Source of the DNA: Silicimonas sp.
GTDB lineage: Bacteria > Pseudomonadota > Alphaproteobacteria > Rhodobacterales > Rhodobacteraceae
Direction of reading: 5' to 3'
Length of the DNA: 34,817 nt
Assembly: GCA_013003245.1 (NCBI GenBank)
Contig: JABDJX010000163.1
Coordinates: 1 to 34,817 of the forward strand
The notes beneath the pieces are model-generated. The model saw only the letters and a program-made list of their open reading frames with translations. It was not told the origin of the DNA and ran no database searches. A program made the translations under genes and the position numbers. Shown here one piece after another: positions 22,857-30,408 of the stretch. How positions within the stretch are numbered: the first letter of the stretch is position 1; every line of letters begins with the position of its first letter.

Positions 22857-23631
22857 CGGCCACGGCCTTGATCTGGATCGGAGCGAACGTCTCGCTCTGG
22901 CGGATTTCCAGCTTGCCGGTTTTCACCAATTCCAAGGACGCGGCAAAATGGCTGGCGGTGGCCGAGCGGCGGCGGACGGGATCGGTCTCCCAGCCCTCGG
23001 GAAGGTAAGAGAGCAGGTCTGTCCATTCACCCGCGTATCCGATCAACCCACGCATCCGGTCAAGCGCCTGTTCCAGCGTCATCACGTGGGTGCGTTCCAT
23101 CGTGTAGGGGCGGAAATCGTCACGCGTGCGGATGCGCGCATAGCCCTGCATCAGGTCCAGAAGCGTCGCGGTATAGCGCACCTTGCGGATGCGGGTGACA
23201 TCCTCGGGGATGCCGCGCACAAAGAAATCACGGCCCTTTTGATCGCGCGCCATCAGTTTGGCGGCGGCTTCGCGCATGGCCGAAAGGCGCTCAAGCTGAA
23301 AGGCCAGATGCGCGGCCAGTTCCTCGCCCGATGGCCCTTCGTCAGCCGGATCAGGCGGCAAGAGCAGACGCGATTTCAGGAAAGCAAGCCAGGCGGCCAT
23401 CACCAGATAGTCGGCTGCAAGCTCGATCCGCAGCGTGCGTGCACGTTCGATAAAGCCAAGATATTGCTCGGCCAACGCCAGAACGCTGATCTTGCGCAGA
23501 TCAACCTTTTGGGTGCGTGAGAGCATCAAAAGCAGGTCAAGCGGGCCTTCGAACCCGTCGACGTCGATGATTAACGCCTCGGATGCAAGCCGTTCTTCGA
23601 CATCGCCGAATTCCACATCGCCATCAGGCAT
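22849..23631 (-). CDS. scpA: segregation and condensation protein A
   Basis: ScpA is the kleisin that closes the SMC-ScpAB ring. The 260-aa protein has the N-terminal FEGPLDLLLMLSRTQKVDLR and YLVMAAWLAFLKSRLLLPP segments diagnostic of the family, and ends in a C-terminal winged-helix domain. ATG 23631, behind GAGGGAG, is preferred to a TTG five codons earlier. It overlaps the nagZ stop by 8 bases (ATGCCTGA), so translation is probably coupled. Confidence 0.95.
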   Translation of the reverse strand: MPDGDVEFGDVEERLASEALIIDVDGFEGPLDLLLMLSRTQKVDLRKISVLALAEQYLGFIERARTLRIELAADYLVMAAWLAFLKSRLLLPPDPADEGPSGEELAAHLAFQLERLSAMREAAAKLMARDQKGRDFFVRGIPEDVTRIRKVRYTATLLDLMQGYARIRTRDDFRPYTMERTHVMTLEQALDRMRGLIGYAGEWTDLLSYLPEGWETDPVRRRSATASHFAASLELVKTGKLEIRQSETFAPIQIKAVAGV

Positions 23632-24661
23632 TTTCTGCTCCCTCAATTAGGGCCGTAAACTCGGCTTGAAGGGCGGGAATGTCAATGTCTATTGGGGTGC
23701 GTCGCGCCTGCAACGCGGCGTCCGCGCGGCTTTGCGCCGCCGGGGTGAACAGCCCGGCTGCGGCCTCAGCAAGTGTTTCCATCTCGTCCAGATCACCGTT
23801 GCAATGCAGGACCAGATCACAACCGGCCATCAAAGCGCCTCGGGCCTTTTCAGAGAGCGTGCCGGAGAGCGCCCGCATCGAGATATCGTCAGTCATCAGA
23901 AGGTGGCAAAGTCCCAATTCCTTGCGCAGCAGGTGCACGCCAGTGGCGGACATGGTGACAGGCGCGTCCGGGTCAATTTCAGGCACCACAATATGCGCGG
24001 TCATCGCCATGGGCAGGTCGCCAAGGGCTTTGAAGGGCACAAAATCTGTCTGTTCCAGTTTAGACAGGGGAACATCTATTCTCGGCAAGGCTTTGTGGCT
24101 GTCCAGAGTGGCGCGCCCATGGCCCGGTGCGTGTTTGAGAACCGGCAAAACGCCTGCGTCCATAAGACCGTCAGCGCAGTGGCGCGCCATGGCCGTGACG
24201 GCTCTCGCATCCGTGCCATAACAGCGGTTTCGCAAAAACGGATGCGTCTCGGGCCAGGCGATATCCGCCGACGGTGCGCAATTGACGTCAACCCCATGCG
24301 CCATAAGCTCCGCCCCGATAAGCAGCCCCCGCAGGTACATCGCACGGGCAGAATTTTGTGAAAATTCTGGATCAATTTCTTTGCAGGAAAATGCCGCCAC
24401 CTGATCCAACGGAGGCATCCATTCGGCCCAGTGGGGCGCGCGCATGCGCTGCACGCGCCCCCCTTCCTGATCAATCAGGATCGGCGCATCACGTCCGACA
24501 GAGGCGCGCAGCGCGGAGGTCAGCCGCCTGAGTTGGTCGGGCGTCTCGCAATTGCGCAGAAAAAGGATAAAACCCCACGGATCAGCCTGGCGGAAAAAGG
24601 CTGATTCCTCGGGGCTTAGTTCAGGCCCGGCGGGCGCGAGTATATACGCGCCCTGCCCCAT
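23624..24661 (-). CDS. nagZ: beta-N-acetylhexosaminidase (GH3)
   Basis: NagZ removes GlcNAc from anhydro-muropeptides in the cytoplasm during peptidoglycan recycling. The 345-aa GH3 enzyme has the substrate site IDQEGGRVQR (63-72), the motif KHAPGHG (176-182), the catalytic Asp-His dyad in DSH (187-189), and the nucleophile in the MTDDISM loop (D258 or D259). The gene starts directly after the stop of the SPOR gene (TAA then ATG). The order SPOR-nagZ-scpA-scpB is common in Rhodobacterales. Confidence 0.95.
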   Translation of the reverse strand: MGQGAYILAPAGPELSPEESAFFRQADPWGFILFLRNCETPDQLRRLTSALRASVGRDAPILIDQEGGRVQRMRAPHWAEWMPPLDQVAAFSCKEIDPEFSQNSARAMYLRGLLIGAELMAHGVDVNCAPSADIAWPETHPFLRNRCYGTDARAVTAMARHCADGLMDAGVLPVLKHAPGHGRATLDSHKALPRIDVPLSKLEQTDFVPFKALGDLPMAMTAHIVVPEIDPDAPVTMSATGVHLLRKELGLCHLLMTDDISMRALSGTLSEKARGALMAGCDLVLHCNGDLDEMETLAEAAAGLFTPAAQSRADAALQARRTPIDIDIPALQAEFTALIEGAENA

Positions 24662-25669
24662 TTACTCCTGCACAACAGGAATGCAGTTGGCCCCGTCAGC
24701 CACCAGAACCGCGCAAAAGCGGCGCGCATCGGCAAGATCAGTAAAGCCAGCGGCGCGCAAACGGTAAAACGAGCGTCCACCGGTCTTGGCTTCCTGCACC
24801 ACCGGCTCCTTTCCAGCCAAATAGTCGCCGAATTGCGCCATCGCATTGCGCCATTCGACCTGTGCCACCTCTTCGCTTCCATAGGCGCCAAGCTGCACCA
24901 AACGTGTGCCCGAGGGGATGGTCGCGGCAACAATGGCACCTGTCTCGTCACGCGTCGGTGCGGCCGACACCAATTGCAGATTGGCAGGGCGCACTTGCGG
25001 GCGTGGAGAGATGGTGGGCACACCGGCAGCGGCTTCGATCTTTTGCACCGCCGGCTCAGGCTTCAACCCAAGCGCAAGGGCCACGGCCAGATCGGTCGCT
25101 GTCGGCTCAGAACCGCCAGACGCTCCTGCGATGGCCACGTCTTCGTCCTCAATTGTCAAAGACGAAATCTCCGGGTTGGCCACCGAGCCCTCTTCGGAGG
25201 CAAGCGGCAAAATCTCGGCGTCGTCCAAGATCTGCGGTGCGGCACTGATCACCAATGGGGCTTCGTCCAACACAGGCGCAGGTACTTCGACCGGCACCGG
25301 TGGCAAAGCTGCCATTGCCAGATCTTCGCCTTCGTCCAATGTCGTGGGCTGCGGCGCCAGAACCACTTGCTCGGTCAGCACGTCGTCTGCGCGCTCCTCC
25401 GCGATCCGGTTCACAGTCAGCCCCTGATACTCGCTTGCAATGCCGCCCGGGTCAGCCGGAGCCACCCGCATCGGGCCTTCGAGCGCGCGCACGACCGGCA
25501 CGCCAGAGACATCGCGCACCCAAAGTTTCCAACCCCATGTGGCCAGTCCCGCGATCAACAGAATGGAAAGAAGGGCGCCCGCCCAATTCAGAAGGGCCGC
25601 CAGAGTCCCGCTCTCGGGCTGACCACCATAGTCATCAAAGTGAAGTGCCGCCATATTTTCATGCCTCAT
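24662..25669 (-). CDS. SPOR domain-containing membrane protein
   Basis: The protein has a single transmembrane helix near the N-terminus (about 25-45 of 335), a long acidic, Pro/Ala-rich periplasmic linker and a C-terminal SPOR domain (last ~75 residues, beginning RLVQLGAYGSEEVAQVEW). SPOR domains bind denuded glycan strands at the division septum. It may link septal peptidoglycan to the neighbouring recycling enzyme NagZ. The start is uncertain: ATG 25669 (MRHENMAALHF) is used; ATG 25654 has an AGG 9 bases upstream and would also fit, while frames up to 25729 seem too long. Confidence 0.88.
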   Translation of the reverse strand: MRHENMAALHFDDYGGQPESGTLAALLNWAGALLSILLIAGLATWGWKLWVRDVSGVPVVRALEGPMRVAPADPGGIASEYQGLTVNRIAEERADDVLTEQVVLAPQPTTLDEGEDLAMAALPPVPVEVPAPVLDEAPLVISAAPQILDDAEILPLASEEGSVANPEISSLTIEDEDVAIAGASGGSEPTATDLAVALALGLKPEPAVQKIEAAAGVPTISPRPQVRPANLQLVSAAPTRDETGAIVAATIPSGTRLVQLGAYGSEEVAQVEWRNAMAQFGDYLAGKEPVVQEAKTGGRSFYRLRAAGFTDLADARRFCAVLVADGANCIPVVQE

Positions 25670-25767
25670 AAATGCCCCCGGTTGGCCCGGGTGGTCCGTC
25701 CTGCTCATGTCAACGCTGGCGGGGCACATTTTAGGATCAGTGCATTACCTCAACCAACGACGCGAAC

Positions 25768-25796
25768 ATGATAGCGAATCAGTTAAAAAATAACAA
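25768..25796 (-). promoter_or_regulatory. sigma70-like promoter of the SPOR-nagZ-scpAB operon
   Basis: On the minus strand TTGTTA (25791-25796) and TATCAT (25768-25773) are exactly 17 bases apart, a good housekeeping promoter. Transcription would start near 25761, about 90 bases before the SPOR start codon. It probably drives the whole minus-strand series down to 20059, because no gap in that series exceeds about 25 bases. Confidence 0.65.
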
Positions 25797-25888
25797 CGGT
25801 TTCAAAGCGACATCGGGCGTTTTTCGCCGTTGCAGTTGACCAAATCGGCGCGCACACTCTCAATAATCCACTGCCAAGGAAGAATAGC

Positions 25889-26527
25889 ATGCCCTTTACT
25901 GTTTATTTTCATGACATGGTTTTTGATGAAGATAGCGACTACGAAACAAAGCCAGAGTCTTACACCTATGAGAAACTCGTTCTTGGTGACGCAGACGGGC
26001 GGGCCGAAATTTTCGAGGAGCCTTCATCAGGTGTTTTGGCGGCATTTCGCGGCCAGGGCGTTCCGTCATATCTGAAATTGCGCCCCGAAGAAAAAGAGAC
26101 CCTGAAGGTCTTCTTGCCCGCCATGAAAAATGCTGGCGCGCGACGCTGCCTGCTAAGCTATGACGGAGGCAACGACGAAGGCTTTGGCCAGTTAGACTCC
26201 TGTCACGATGCCAATGGCAATGAGATTGATCAGGAAACACTGGCTACTGATGAAGGGCTTCTTCGAACCATTGCACCGATGTTGGCCGAACAGCAAAAGA
26301 AAGCCAAAGAAAGCCCATTTTACAACGCCGCCAACGCTCTTACGCCGCAGGAATGGGCGAAAGGCATGCTGAAATACGAAGTGCCCGTGCTGACACTGTC
26401 CATATTGTTGGGCAGCGGCTATGGCACAGGCGAATATCAGCTTTACGGCCGCGCCACTCTTGACCTTGACGCCATGACCATCACCGATGACCCAAAGGCA
26501 CCCTACCCGCATGGCTCATCCCTTTAA
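25889..26527 (+). CDS. uncharacterised protein, accessory-type
   Basis: This 212-aa soluble acidic protein is not recognised with confidence. A central segment, RRCLLSYDGGNDEGFGQLDS, resembles the SYDGxGDSG-like stretch of plasmid and integrative-element proteins of the DUF6878 type, but the match is only from memory. Residues 170-200 (YEVPVLTLSILLGSGYGTGE) could form a beta-rich core. No signal or membrane segment is seen. A strong AAGGAAG precedes the ATG. The stop lies 17 bases inside the next gene, so the two are coupled. Companion DUF6915-like proteins are typically accessory, which suggests that this pair was acquired. Confidence 0.65.
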   Translation: MPFTVYFHDMVFDEDSDYETKPESYTYEKLVLGDADGRAEIFEEPSSGVLAAFRGQGVPSYLKLRPEEKETLKVFLPAMKNAGARRCLLSYDGGNDEGFGQLDSCHDANGNEIDQETLATDEGLLRTIAPMLAEQQKKAKESPFYNAANALTPQEWAKGMLKYEVPVLTLSILLGSGYGTGEYQLYGRATLDLDAMTITDDPKAPYPHGSSL

Positions 26528-26864
26528 ACATGCGGTGCGCTCGGCGCATCTGTTTGGTGGGGTGGCCGAGGATTATCTGGCGATCCACAACTGGTTTGAT
26601 GAAAGCAAGGCGCATATCGGCGATCTGCGCCACCGCGCGCTGCGACACCATTCTGAAGGGATTTTCCTGTGCGAAAGCATCTTTGGCATCACGCTTGAAA
26701 ACTCGGACGGGCGCAAAGTACCGGTGCGCACCGTTGGCGAACAACACGTGACAGATGACCTGGGCTGGGTCCCAAGCGTGAAAGACTGGCTGGAGAACAT
26801 CCAGTTGCAGCCGTGGATGGGAAAGACGGGGTGGCGACCAGACAAGGAGGACGCGTCGTCGTGA
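26511..26864 (+). CDS. DUF6915-like protein
   Basis: The 117-aa protein begins MAHPFKHAVRSAHLFGGVAEDYLAIHNWFDESKAHIGDLRHRALRHHSEGIFLCE and ends with PVRTVGEQHVTDDLGWVPSVKDWLENIQLQPWMGKTGWRP; I recall this pattern in the DUF6915 family. The cluster of His residues (RHRALRHHSEG) followed later by GEQHV looks like a metal- or substrate-binding site, but the function is unknown. ATG 26511 overlaps the previous gene by 17 bases and has no ribosome-binding site of its own, so it depends on coupling. An ATG-less extension upstream lies in another gene. Confidence 0.8.
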   Translation: MAHPFKHAVRSAHLFGGVAEDYLAIHNWFDESKAHIGDLRHRALRHHSEGIFLCESIFGITLENSDGRKVPVRTVGEQHVTDDLGWVPSVKDWLENIQLQPWMGKTGWRPDKEDASS

Positions 26865-26878
26865 TCAAAGACGCGAGG

Positions 26879-26917
26879 CTGCCACCGATCCCAAATTTCC
26901 GCCTTCTGTTTCTCCGT
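26879..26917 (-). pseudogene. possible IS30-like transposase N-terminal trace
   Basis: A minus-strand segment reads TEKQKAEIWDRWQ, close to the start of some IS30-type transposases (EKAELWRRW and similar). Only about 13 residues match and there are no terminal repeats. It lies in the 295-base stretch 26865-27159 between the DUF6915-like gene and GAPDH, where nothing else is evident apart from the GAPDH ribosome-binding site (GAGGGAAAAGG). It is weak evidence of past insertion. Confidence 0.2.
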
Positions 26918-27159
26918 GAAAATATCCGCGTTCGATTGGCCAAAAATTACACTCCATCGATCCAAAAAGACTAAAGTGTTGCGGCGACCCGTTGAAACCG
27001 CCGCGTACAGCGGACCTTGGCACCAATCACCTTGCCCTGCTTCGCTTTCGCCTTACGAGCGAAATTCCAACTCGGCCTGGCTTTGTCATAAAACCTTTAC
27101 TTGCCGCGCGTGCGCACTTCGATACACCGAAGCAAGGCCAAGCGTGAGGGAAAAGGCAG

Positions 27160-28170
27160 ATGGCGCGGATTGCACTGAACGGGTTGGGGCGGATCGGTAA
27201 ACTGGCGTTGCGACGGCTGTTCGACCAAGGGCTTGGCGATCAGGTCGTCTTGATCAATGAGCCAACCAGCGATGCCGGGCAGCACGCGCTTTTGCTGGAG
27301 TTTGACACCGTTCACGGGCGCTGGCAGGGCGACATCTCGGCACATGATGGCGGGCTAACTGTCAATGGCCACACCATGGCCTTCACCCAGACCAACACGA
27401 TTGAGGCCCTGCCGCTTTCAGAGATGGGCATCGATCTTGTGCTCGACTGCACGGGTGCGTTCAAAAACAACGATAAGCTTGCCCCCTATTATGCCGCAGG
27501 AGCCAAGAAGGTTGTCGTCTCTGCCCCGGTCAAGGAAGACAACGCGCTCAACCTTGTCTATGGCGTCAATCACGACCTTTACGATGCGGCGAAACACGAC
27601 CTGATCACAGCGGCGTCTTGCACCACAAATTGCATCGCCCCGGTGGTGAAGGTGTTGCACGAAGAGATCGGGATAAGACACGGCTCGATCACCACTATTC
27701 ACAACGTAACGAACACACAAACCATCGTCGACAAAGGCCACACGGATGCCCGCCGCGCGCGGTCTGCGCTAAACTCGCTTGTGCCGACCTCGACCGGATC
27801 GGCAACTGCCATCACGCTAATTTACCCCGAGCTTAAGGGGCGGCTCAATGGTCTGGCCGTGCGCGTGCCGCTGCTGAACGCCTCGCTGACCGATTGCGTC
27901 TTTGAGATGGAAAGCGCCGTGACCGCCGCGCAGATCAACGGGTTGTTCAACACGTGGTCACAAGGTCCGCTGAAGGGCATCCTCGGCTATGAAGACCGAC
28001 CGCTTGTCTCGGCCGATTATACCAACGACGACCGCTCCACGATCGTTGATGGCCCCTCGACTATGGTGATCAATGGCACGCAGTTGAAGGTCTATGCGTG
28101 GTATGACAACGAGTGGGGCTATACCTGCCGCACGGTTGATATCGTCAAAATGGTCGGAAAGCAGATGTGA
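27160..28170 (+). CDS. glyceraldehyde-3-phosphate dehydrogenase, ArsJ-associated type
   Basis: The 336-aa protein has a Rossmann start (MARIALNGLGRIGKLALRRL), the catalytic C154 in AASCTTNCIAP and the partner H181 in TIHNVTNTQ. The neighbour ArsJ, overlapping by one base, and the divergent LINEPTSD region near residue 35 identify the arsenate-resistance type rather than the glycolytic enzyme. Its role would be to add arsenate to glyceraldehyde-3-phosphate, giving 1-arseno-3-phosphoglycerate for export by ArsJ. A GAGGGAAAAGG ribosome-binding site precedes ATG 27160. No arsR, arsB or arsC is seen nearby. Confidence 0.9.
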   Translation: MARIALNGLGRIGKLALRRLFDQGLGDQVVLINEPTSDAGQHALLLEFDTVHGRWQGDISAHDGGLTVNGHTMAFTQTNTIEALPLSEMGIDLVLDCTGAFKNNDKLAPYYAAGAKKVVVSAPVKEDNALNLVYGVNHDLYDAAKHDLITAASCTTNCIAPVVKVLHEEIGIRHGSITTIHNVTNTQTIVDKGHTDARRARSALNSLVPTSTGSATAITLIYPELKGRLNGLAVRVPLLNASLTDCVFEMESAVTAAQINGLFNTWSQGPLKGILGYEDRPLVSADYTNDDRSTIVDGPSTMVINGTQLKVYAWYDNEWGYTCRTVDIVKMVGKQM

Positions 28171-29390
28171 TGGCAGGTCTGAAGGCCTATATCGCGGTCA
28201 CCGCCGCTTATTGGGCCTTTATGTTGACCGATGGCGCGCTGCGGATGCTGGTGCTGCTGCACTTTCACACGCTTGGCTTTTCGCCGGTGCAACTGGCCTA
28301 TCTGTTCCTGCTTTACGAGGTGATGGGCATTGTCACCAACCTCTCTGCCGGCTGGCTGGCGGCGCGGTTTGGGCTGACGTCCACGCTTTATGCCGGGCTC
28401 GGCTTGCAGATCGTGGCCTTGCTGGCGCTCTCGGCGCTGAATCCGGGCTGGCAGATTGCGACCTCGGTAGTATTCGTGATGCTGGTGCAGGGGCTTTCTG
28501 GCGTGGCCAAGGATCTGGCCAAGATGTCAGCCAAAAGCGCGGTGAAGCTGCTGGCACCTAAGGAGGATCAGAGCCTTTTTCGTTGGGTCGCCGTGCTGAC
28601 AGGGTCAAAAAACGCTGTCAAAGGGTTGGGGTTTTTCATTGGCGCGGCCCTGTTGGGGCTGATCGGGTTCACGCCTGCCGTCCTTGCAATGGCGGTGGTT
28701 CTGGCGGTGATCTTGATCGCGGTCGTCGCCTTCATGCCCTCCGGCCTGCCCGGTGGCGTCAAGGGCACCAAATTTTCGGCGGTCTGGCCCAAGGACAAAA
28801 ATATCCGGAACCTGTCACTGGCCCGCGTGTTTCTCTTTGCCGCCCGCGACAGCTGGTTCGTGGTGGGCATTCCGGTGTTTTTCTACGCCGTTCTGTCCGA
28901 CGGTACACCCGAGAGTGCGCGGCGCGCGTTTTTCATGATCGGCACCTTCATGGCGGTCTGGATCATCCTTTATGGGATCGTGCAGGCGAACGCGTCGAAG
29001 CTTTTGGCGCGCGCCACCAAGACCGTGCCAGAAACCATTCAAGCCAATCTCCTCTGGGTTGGCTTGTTAACCTTCATTCCCGCAATCCTTACCGTTGCGC
29101 TGCTGTTGCAACCGCCGAGCATCGTCTGGATCGTAGTTTTTGGGTTGCTGGTGTTTGGTGCGGTTTTCGCGCTCAATTCCGCACTGCATTCTTACCTTAT
29201 CCTGGCCTTCACCAAGCCCGAGCGTGTCACGATGGATGTGGGTTTCTACTATATGGCAAACGCCTCTGGCAGGTTGTTGGGAACTTTTCTGTCGGGTGCG
29301 AGTTATCAGGTTGGAGGCGTTGGAGCCTGCTTGGGCGCGTCGGCTTTTCTGACAGCGCTCAGTTGGCTTTCAGCCCGTCGCATCGGATGA
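28170..29390 (+). CDS. arsJ: organoarsenical efflux MFS transporter ArsJ
   Basis: ArsJ is an inner-membrane MFS permease that exports 1-arseno-3-phosphoglycerate, which then falls apart to arsenate outside the cell. The 406-aa protein has about 12 transmembrane helices; TDGALRMLVLLHFHTLGFSP, AYLFLLYEVMGIVTNLSAGW and GLSGVAKDLAKMSAKSAVK are characteristic. ATG 28170 overlaps the last base of the GAPDH stop (TGATG); a GTG one codon earlier is possible. The pair is one transcription unit. Confidence 0.93.
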   Translation: MAGLKAYIAVTAAYWAFMLTDGALRMLVLLHFHTLGFSPVQLAYLFLLYEVMGIVTNLSAGWLAARFGLTSTLYAGLGLQIVALLALSALNPGWQIATSVVFVMLVQGLSGVAKDLAKMSAKSAVKLLAPKEDQSLFRWVAVLTGSKNAVKGLGFFIGAALLGLIGFTPAVLAMAVVLAVILIAVVAFMPSGLPGGVKGTKFSAVWPKDKNIRNLSLARVFLFAARDSWFVVGIPVFFYAVLSDGTPESARRAFFMIGTFMAVWIILYGIVQANASKLLARATKTVPETIQANLLWVGLLTFIPAILTVALLLQPPSIVWIVVFGLLVFGAVFALNSALHSYLILAFTKPERVTMDVGFYYMANASGRLLGTFLSGASYQVGGVGACLGASAFLTALSWLSARRIG

Positions 29391-29490
29391 AAAACACCCG
29401 CGCCACAAATTTCAAACAAATTCACCTAATTTAATGATTTGGTCAGAAATCATGGTGCACCCTTGGCTTACCAAAGCCGGAGGACACGCA

Positions 29491-29721
29491 TTGAATTGGG
29501 CAGATATTGAAGAAAACTGGGCGTCGGTCGTTGACCTGATTGTCTACCACTTCCCCTATACGGAGCGGATGGAGCTTATGAAAATTGGGGGCGAGTTAAC
29601 GTCATTCGCCCGATATCTGGCAGGCGTCCACGATCTGACCCTGAAGGAAGCACTGGAGGCGGTTGAATTCATCCTGCTCAGGGATGGGGTTGTGCCGCAG
29701 CGCATCTCAAAGGCCGCCTAG
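29491..29721 (+). CDS. small conserved-looking protein of unknown function
   Basis: The best start is TTG at 29491, because CCGGAGGA ends 6 bases before it, a near-ideal ribosome-binding site. Two upstream ATGs in frame (29434, 29452) lack one. The 76-aa product begins MNWADIEENWASVVDLIV, which looks like the CsbD stress-protein start (MNWDxIExxW), but the rest (ELTSFARYLAGVHDLTLKEALEAVEFIL) does not match CsbD. I would expect relatives in Rhodobacterales, with unknown function. Its TAG stop shares CTAG with the stop of the convergent XRE-cupin gene. Confidence 0.7.
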   Translation: MNWADIEENWASVVDLIVYHFPYTERMELMKIGGELTSFARYLAGVHDLTLKEALEAVEFILLRDGVVPQRISKAA

Positions 29722-30344
29722 CCCATCGAGGTGACCCACAACAGGCTGGCGTCATCATCGCTGGTTGAGATCACATTGTGGCCCATTGCGGCATCGTAAT
29801 AGGCGCTGTCGCCGCGCCGCAGATCGACTGGTTCGTAAAACTCGGTAAAAAGCGGCACGGTGCCGGTCAAGACGTACAAAAACTCTTCGCCGTCGTGGCG
29901 CACCCAACCGTCGAACTCGTCGATCGAGCGCGCACGCACGCGGGTGTGATAGGGGAGCATCGCCTTTTTGGTCAGTGAATTGGCCAGCAGAACATGCTCA
30001 TAGGTGACCGTGGCAAGGGGGTGCCCCTCACCTTTTTTGGTCACCGAGTACCGCCCGGTCACCTGGTCCTTGGCGGGTGGCGTGAAAAGTTGCGGCACAG
30101 AAATGCCAAGCCCGGTGGCAAGTTTTTTCAACCCATCAAACGTGGGCGACATTTGCCCATTCTCAATCTTCGGCAAAGTCGACCGCGCCATCCCGGCCTT
30201 TTTAGCCGCCTGCTCTAACGTCCAGTCGCGTTGCTTGCGCAAGTCACGCACACGCTCGCCCAGGTCCAGCGGCTGCGGATCAGCGGCTTCGGCGTTAGAC
30301 GCGCGCGCCAGTCGGATCAATGCGGGTTCGGTATCGCGAGACAT
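29718..30344 (-). CDS. XRE-family regulator with C-terminal cupin domain
   Basis: The 208-aa protein has an HTH_XRE domain (about 28-88: LGERVRDLRKQRDWTLEQAA, MARSTLPKIENGQMSPT) and a C-terminal small cupin (about 130-205: GWVRHDGEEFLYVLTGTVPL, YYDAAMGHNVIS). XRE-cupin proteins usually sense a small metabolite and control an adjacent catabolic or transport operon. The divergent acyl-CoA ligase operon starts 64 bases away and is the most likely target. The ligand is unknown. Confidence 0.9.
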   Translation of the reverse strand: MSRDTEPALIRLARASNAEAADPQPLDLGERVRDLRKQRDWTLEQAAKKAGMARSTLPKIENGQMSPTFDGLKKLATGLGISVPQLFTPPAKDQVTGRYSVTKKGEGHPLATVTYEHVLLANSLTKKAMLPYHTRVRARSIDEFDGWVRHDGEEFLYVLTGTVPLFTEFYEPVDLRRGDSAYYDAAMGHNVISTSDDDASLLWVTSMG

Positions 30345-30408
30345 GAAACGCTATAAGCCGCCGCACCCCTGACTTGCAACCAAACGTGGTCCTGATACGC
30401 CAAAGCTT

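Noticed and set aside
25836-25866. Possible plus-strand promoter TTGACC...CAATAA before the gene at 25889
   Set aside because: Spacing of 19 bases and a weak -10 make it unconvincing.
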